Positions 62,194 through 64,000 of a stretch of DNA of 64,000 nt are shown one piece after another; the first letter of the stretch is position 1, and every line of letters starts with the position of its first letter. A program made the translations under genes and the position numbers. Below the pieces are notes generated by a model, which worked only from the letters and a program-made list of their open reading frames with translations, was not told the DNA's origin and made no database searches. Origin of the DNA: Nannocystis punicea (GTDB taxonomy: Bacteria > Myxococcota_A > Polyangia > Nannocystales > Nannocystaceae); the NCBI RefSeq assembly GCF_026965555.1, contig NZ_CP114040.1, positions 1,922,001 through 1,986,000 on the forward strand. The letters are read 5' to 3'.

Positions 62194-62741
62194 TGCCCCG
62201 AACGAGCAGCCGTGGTGAAACAGGTCACGCGCCCGATCCAGGTCCCGAGGCTCGCCGGCGGGCGCTGGGCGAGAGTGACCTTCGGCGTCGTCTCGGATGC
62301 TCGCGCCGCGCGCGGAGCCTCCCGGAACACGAGTCCGTCGCGCTCACCGACGTGTAGTGCGCCGCAGGCCGGAGGTCGGGGACACCGCGGAGCGCAGCGC
62401 GGCGGGCTCGCCCGCCGGTGCCTTGTCTGTCCTCGCGGACAGGCAAGCAAGGCCGCGCACATGGTCTCGAGAATCGAGGGCTGTGCTGGTGTCGGCGCGA
62501 GGCTTGTGGCGAGGAAGCCAGGGTCCGGGAGATGAACGGTCATTCGAGCACGGCGCACCCGTGCGGGACGACCGCTGCAGCCGCCTCGGAGGGCTTTGAG
62601 CGCGCTGCGGCGGGTCCTTTGTAAGGTTCATGCCAGTGGGGCGGCGTCGATGCCGAAATATCGATCCTCGCGCTCAGGTGGTTGGCCCGGGTCGTGAAGG
62701 CATGGTTTGAGCGGCAGGGGTTGTACCTGTAGACTCTCCGT
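62194..62741. other. Right end of island B, no gene
   Basis: The stretch contains right-end sequence (62444-62514) and the degraded att copy (62515-62600). Upstream frames (62212-62535) have no coding character. Confidence 0.4.
62515..62600. repeat. Degraded third copy of the att repeat
   Basis: Blocks GGGAGATGAACGG, CATTCGAGCAC, GGCGCACCC, GGGACGACCGCT and GGAGGGCTTTGA match the 48171-48253 copy in order, with substitutions and small indels. The CGCTGCGGCGGG hairpin sequence follows as in the other copies. Confidence 0.7.
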
Positions 62742-63413
62742 GTGCCCGCTTTCGACTTGAGATCTGCACGCACCCGTCGCCGCGCGGCGGTGCTCGCCCT
62801 GGGCGCGTGGCTGGGAGTCGCCCCGAGCATGGCCGGGTGCTACACGATGAGCGTCAACCCGCCGCGAGACGCCGAGTCCAAGCGCGCCCTGAGAGTGCTG
62901 AAGCGGCACCTGCGAGCGAGCTGGCCCGGCACCAAGTTCTATCTCAAGCAGCTCCGAGTATCTGCGCCCGGCTGGACCGTGTTCGCGGGCGAGCAACAGG
63001 ACGTCCGCCATGGCAGCCTGCGGTACTGGGTCGTGCGGGCGGACGCGAGCGTGGTGACCGGGGAGCCGCTCGTGGAGCTGTCCCGGGCTTATCGCAGCCT
63101 CGAGGCCGTGCGACCCGATCCTTCGGCGAGCCCGGAGGACCTGTCGTGGATCGCGGTCGCGCTGCTGTCGCGTGACCAGCAGCTGCTCGATCAGCGCAGC
63201 TATCACGGGCTCAGCCAGCATCTCAACGAGCTGTACGACGGCGACGATGTCGCGCCCCCCAAGCTCGTGCGCCGGGGCGACGCGGCGACCTTGGTGTTCT
63301 GGGTCACCGTAGGCCACGGGCTGGGGGTGAGCCGCTACGAGCTGCAGATCTCCGCCGACTACGAGGTGACCGTGTCCGTGACCTCGCCGCAGCCGCACCC
63401 CGGCACGAGGTGA
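62742..63413 (+). CDS. Lipoprotein of unknown function
   Basis: This 223-residue protein has an Arg-rich signal and lipobox (GVAPSMAGC) near residue 33. The mature domain is mixed alpha/beta (SLRYWVVRADASVVTGEPL, ELSRAYRSLEAV, LQISADYEVTVSV). GTG 62742 is the only reasonable start. It is followed by a terminator. No family is recognised. It returns to host-like gene style after the islands. Confidence 0.75.
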   Translation: MPAFDLRSARTRRRAAVLALGAWLGVAPSMAGCYTMSVNPPRDAESKRALRVLKRHLRASWPGTKFYLKQLRVSAPGWTVFAGEQQDVRHGSLRYWVVRADASVVTGEPLVELSRAYRSLEAVRPDPSASPEDLSWIAVALLSRDQQLLDQRSYHGLSQHLNELYDGDDVAPPKLVRRGDAATLVFWVTVGHGLGVSRYELQISADYEVTVSVTSPQPHPGTR

Positions 63414-63759
63414 GCGGAGCGCAATGCCCGACATGGCGTCCCCAGCGGACAAGGCAGAGGGGGCTGGTCGTCGGGATCAGCCCTCTCTGTCCTTCCGGTC
63501 AGCTTCAGGCGCCTTCACGGTGGATGTCGGTTTGGTGCCAGGACGCGGGACCCGACATCGCCGGAGGTCGGGGGGCGGTCATTCTGGAGGCTGTGTGCGG
63601 CGTGCCGGCGAATTTCCGCATTCGGCAGCTTCCCATCGATGCGGCGCTCATGAATGCCGTCGGGGTTTTTCACCGTAGTCCGGCCGACTGCGCGATGTGT
63701 GATGAATCGCTCGATTGCGCCCGAAGGAGCTCGACGCTCATTCGCCGGGCGCGCGGCGG
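63414..63759. other. Intergenic region between convergent genes
   Basis: It contains the terminator at 63455-63489 and otherwise no recognisable gene. Confidence 0.4.
63455..63489 (+). terminator. Hairpin after the 62742 lipoprotein gene
   Basis: CAGAGGGGGCTG and CAGCCCTCTCTG form a 12-bp stem with one G-T pair and an 11-base loop, followed by TCCTT, 41 bp after the stop. Confidence 0.55.
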
Positions 63760-64000
63760 TCACGAGAACAGGCGCACGAACGTCATGAAGATGTCGTAGT
63801 CGCCGTTGTCGGTCGGGTCGTGGACCACGCCCGGAAAGGTACTTGCGTTGATGCCGGTGTTGGTGGTCGACAGGGTGGCGCCGACGCCGACGAGCGAGTC
63901 GAAGCGGCGGTCGACCGCGAGCACCGACTCGTCGAGCCCGTCGCCGCCGTTGTACGAGCCCCACACGAAGCTGCCGTCGTTCTCGAAGGTGGCGAACATC
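63760..64000 (-). CDS. C-terminal part of a beta-propeller-type protein (continues beyond window)
   Basis: About 80 residues are visible (FENDGSFVWGSYNGGDGLDE, SVLAVDRRFDSLVGVGATLS), ending GDYDIFMTFVRLFS. The pattern of a Gly-Asp turn, hydrophobic strand and closing DIFMTxxRL strand resembles the last blade of an SBBP-type propeller. The ATG at 63999 is probably internal, since the frame is open at the window edge. Confidence 0.6.
   Translation of the reverse strand, partial: MFATFENDGSFVWGSYNGGDGLDESVLAVDRRFDSLVGVGATLSTTNTGINASTFPGVVHDPTDNGDYDIFMTFVRLFS

Larger units (their letters stand above)
48258..62600. mobile_element. Genomic island B: decayed prophage-like element
   Basis: It is bounded by the middle att copy (to 48257) and a degraded third copy (about 62515-62600), with matching right-end sequence before both right copies. 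Content includes small secreted repeat proteins, a group II intron end, an MBL hydrolase, phage-type small genes and a siphophage tail module. No integrase, head, portal, terminase or lysis gene was recognised, so it is a remnant or depends on other elements. Confidence 0.6.

Overview
The window is about 64 kb of very GC-rich DNA. It most likely comes from a myxobacterium of the Nannocystaceae type (Myxococcota). The evidence is several Ser/Thr protein kinases fused to TPR or FG-GAP repeats, lipoproteins with T/S/G/D-rich linkers after the lipobox, an ADYC-domain lipoprotein, TSP3-OmpA proteins, a multi-PAS hybrid histidine kinase and ECF sigma/anti-sigma pairs. This assignment is inferred from gene content. 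No rRNA or tRNA gene was recognised.

Region 1 (1-40.2 kb) is host chromosome. It holds an ECF sigma/anti-sigma pair, an S41 protease lipoprotein and a giant kinase. Next is a tight four-gene operon with an ECF sigma factor and an MscS-type channel. Then comes a segmental duplication of a gene pair: an Asp/Lys-repeat protein plus a TSP3-OmpA protein, whose first OmpA copy has decayed. A serine-rich repeat lipoprotein, a second kinase-TPR protein, an ADYC lipoprotein, a GST and an adjacent SIR2-like/nSTAND NTPase pair follow. The SIR2-like protein has Gly where the catalytic Asn is expected. The region continues with a hybrid histidine kinase, two paralogous lipoproteins, an outer-membrane protein with its own ECF sigma factor, a VWA lipoprotein, NAD-dependent DNA ligase and a sulfite-oxidase-like molybdoenzyme.

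Region 2 (about 40.1-62.6 kb) is acquired DNA. The last 92 bp of the molybdoenzyme gene (40076-40167) recur with one mismatch at 48166-48257, and again in degraded form near 62515-62600. A tyrosine integrase lies at the left copy. I read this as two related elements inserted in tandem at the 3' end of the molybdoenzyme gene. Island A (40.1-48.3 kb) carries the integrase, a secreted-protein/membrane-protein gene pair, an IS graveyard (IS630 split by IS3, plus IS91-like and IS66 scraps), a DMT transporter, a beta-propeller pseudogene and a Cys-rich protein. Island B (48.3-62.6 kb) carries small secreted repeat proteins, the 3' end of a group II intron, an MBL hydrolase, phage-like small genes and a siphophage tail module without head genes.

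The tail module reads, in transcription order, small protein, tail terminator-like protein, tail tube, chaperone G, chaperone G-T, tape measure and distal tail protein. The chaperone carries a GGGAAAG slippery heptamer in the correct phase, as in phage lambda G/G-T.

Region 3 (62.7-64 kb) returns to host-like lipoprotein and beta-propeller-type genes.

A short CATGTCC-type hairpin with a 14-bp period recurs through the host part, both at gene ends and inside linker-coding segments. It has no obvious explanation.
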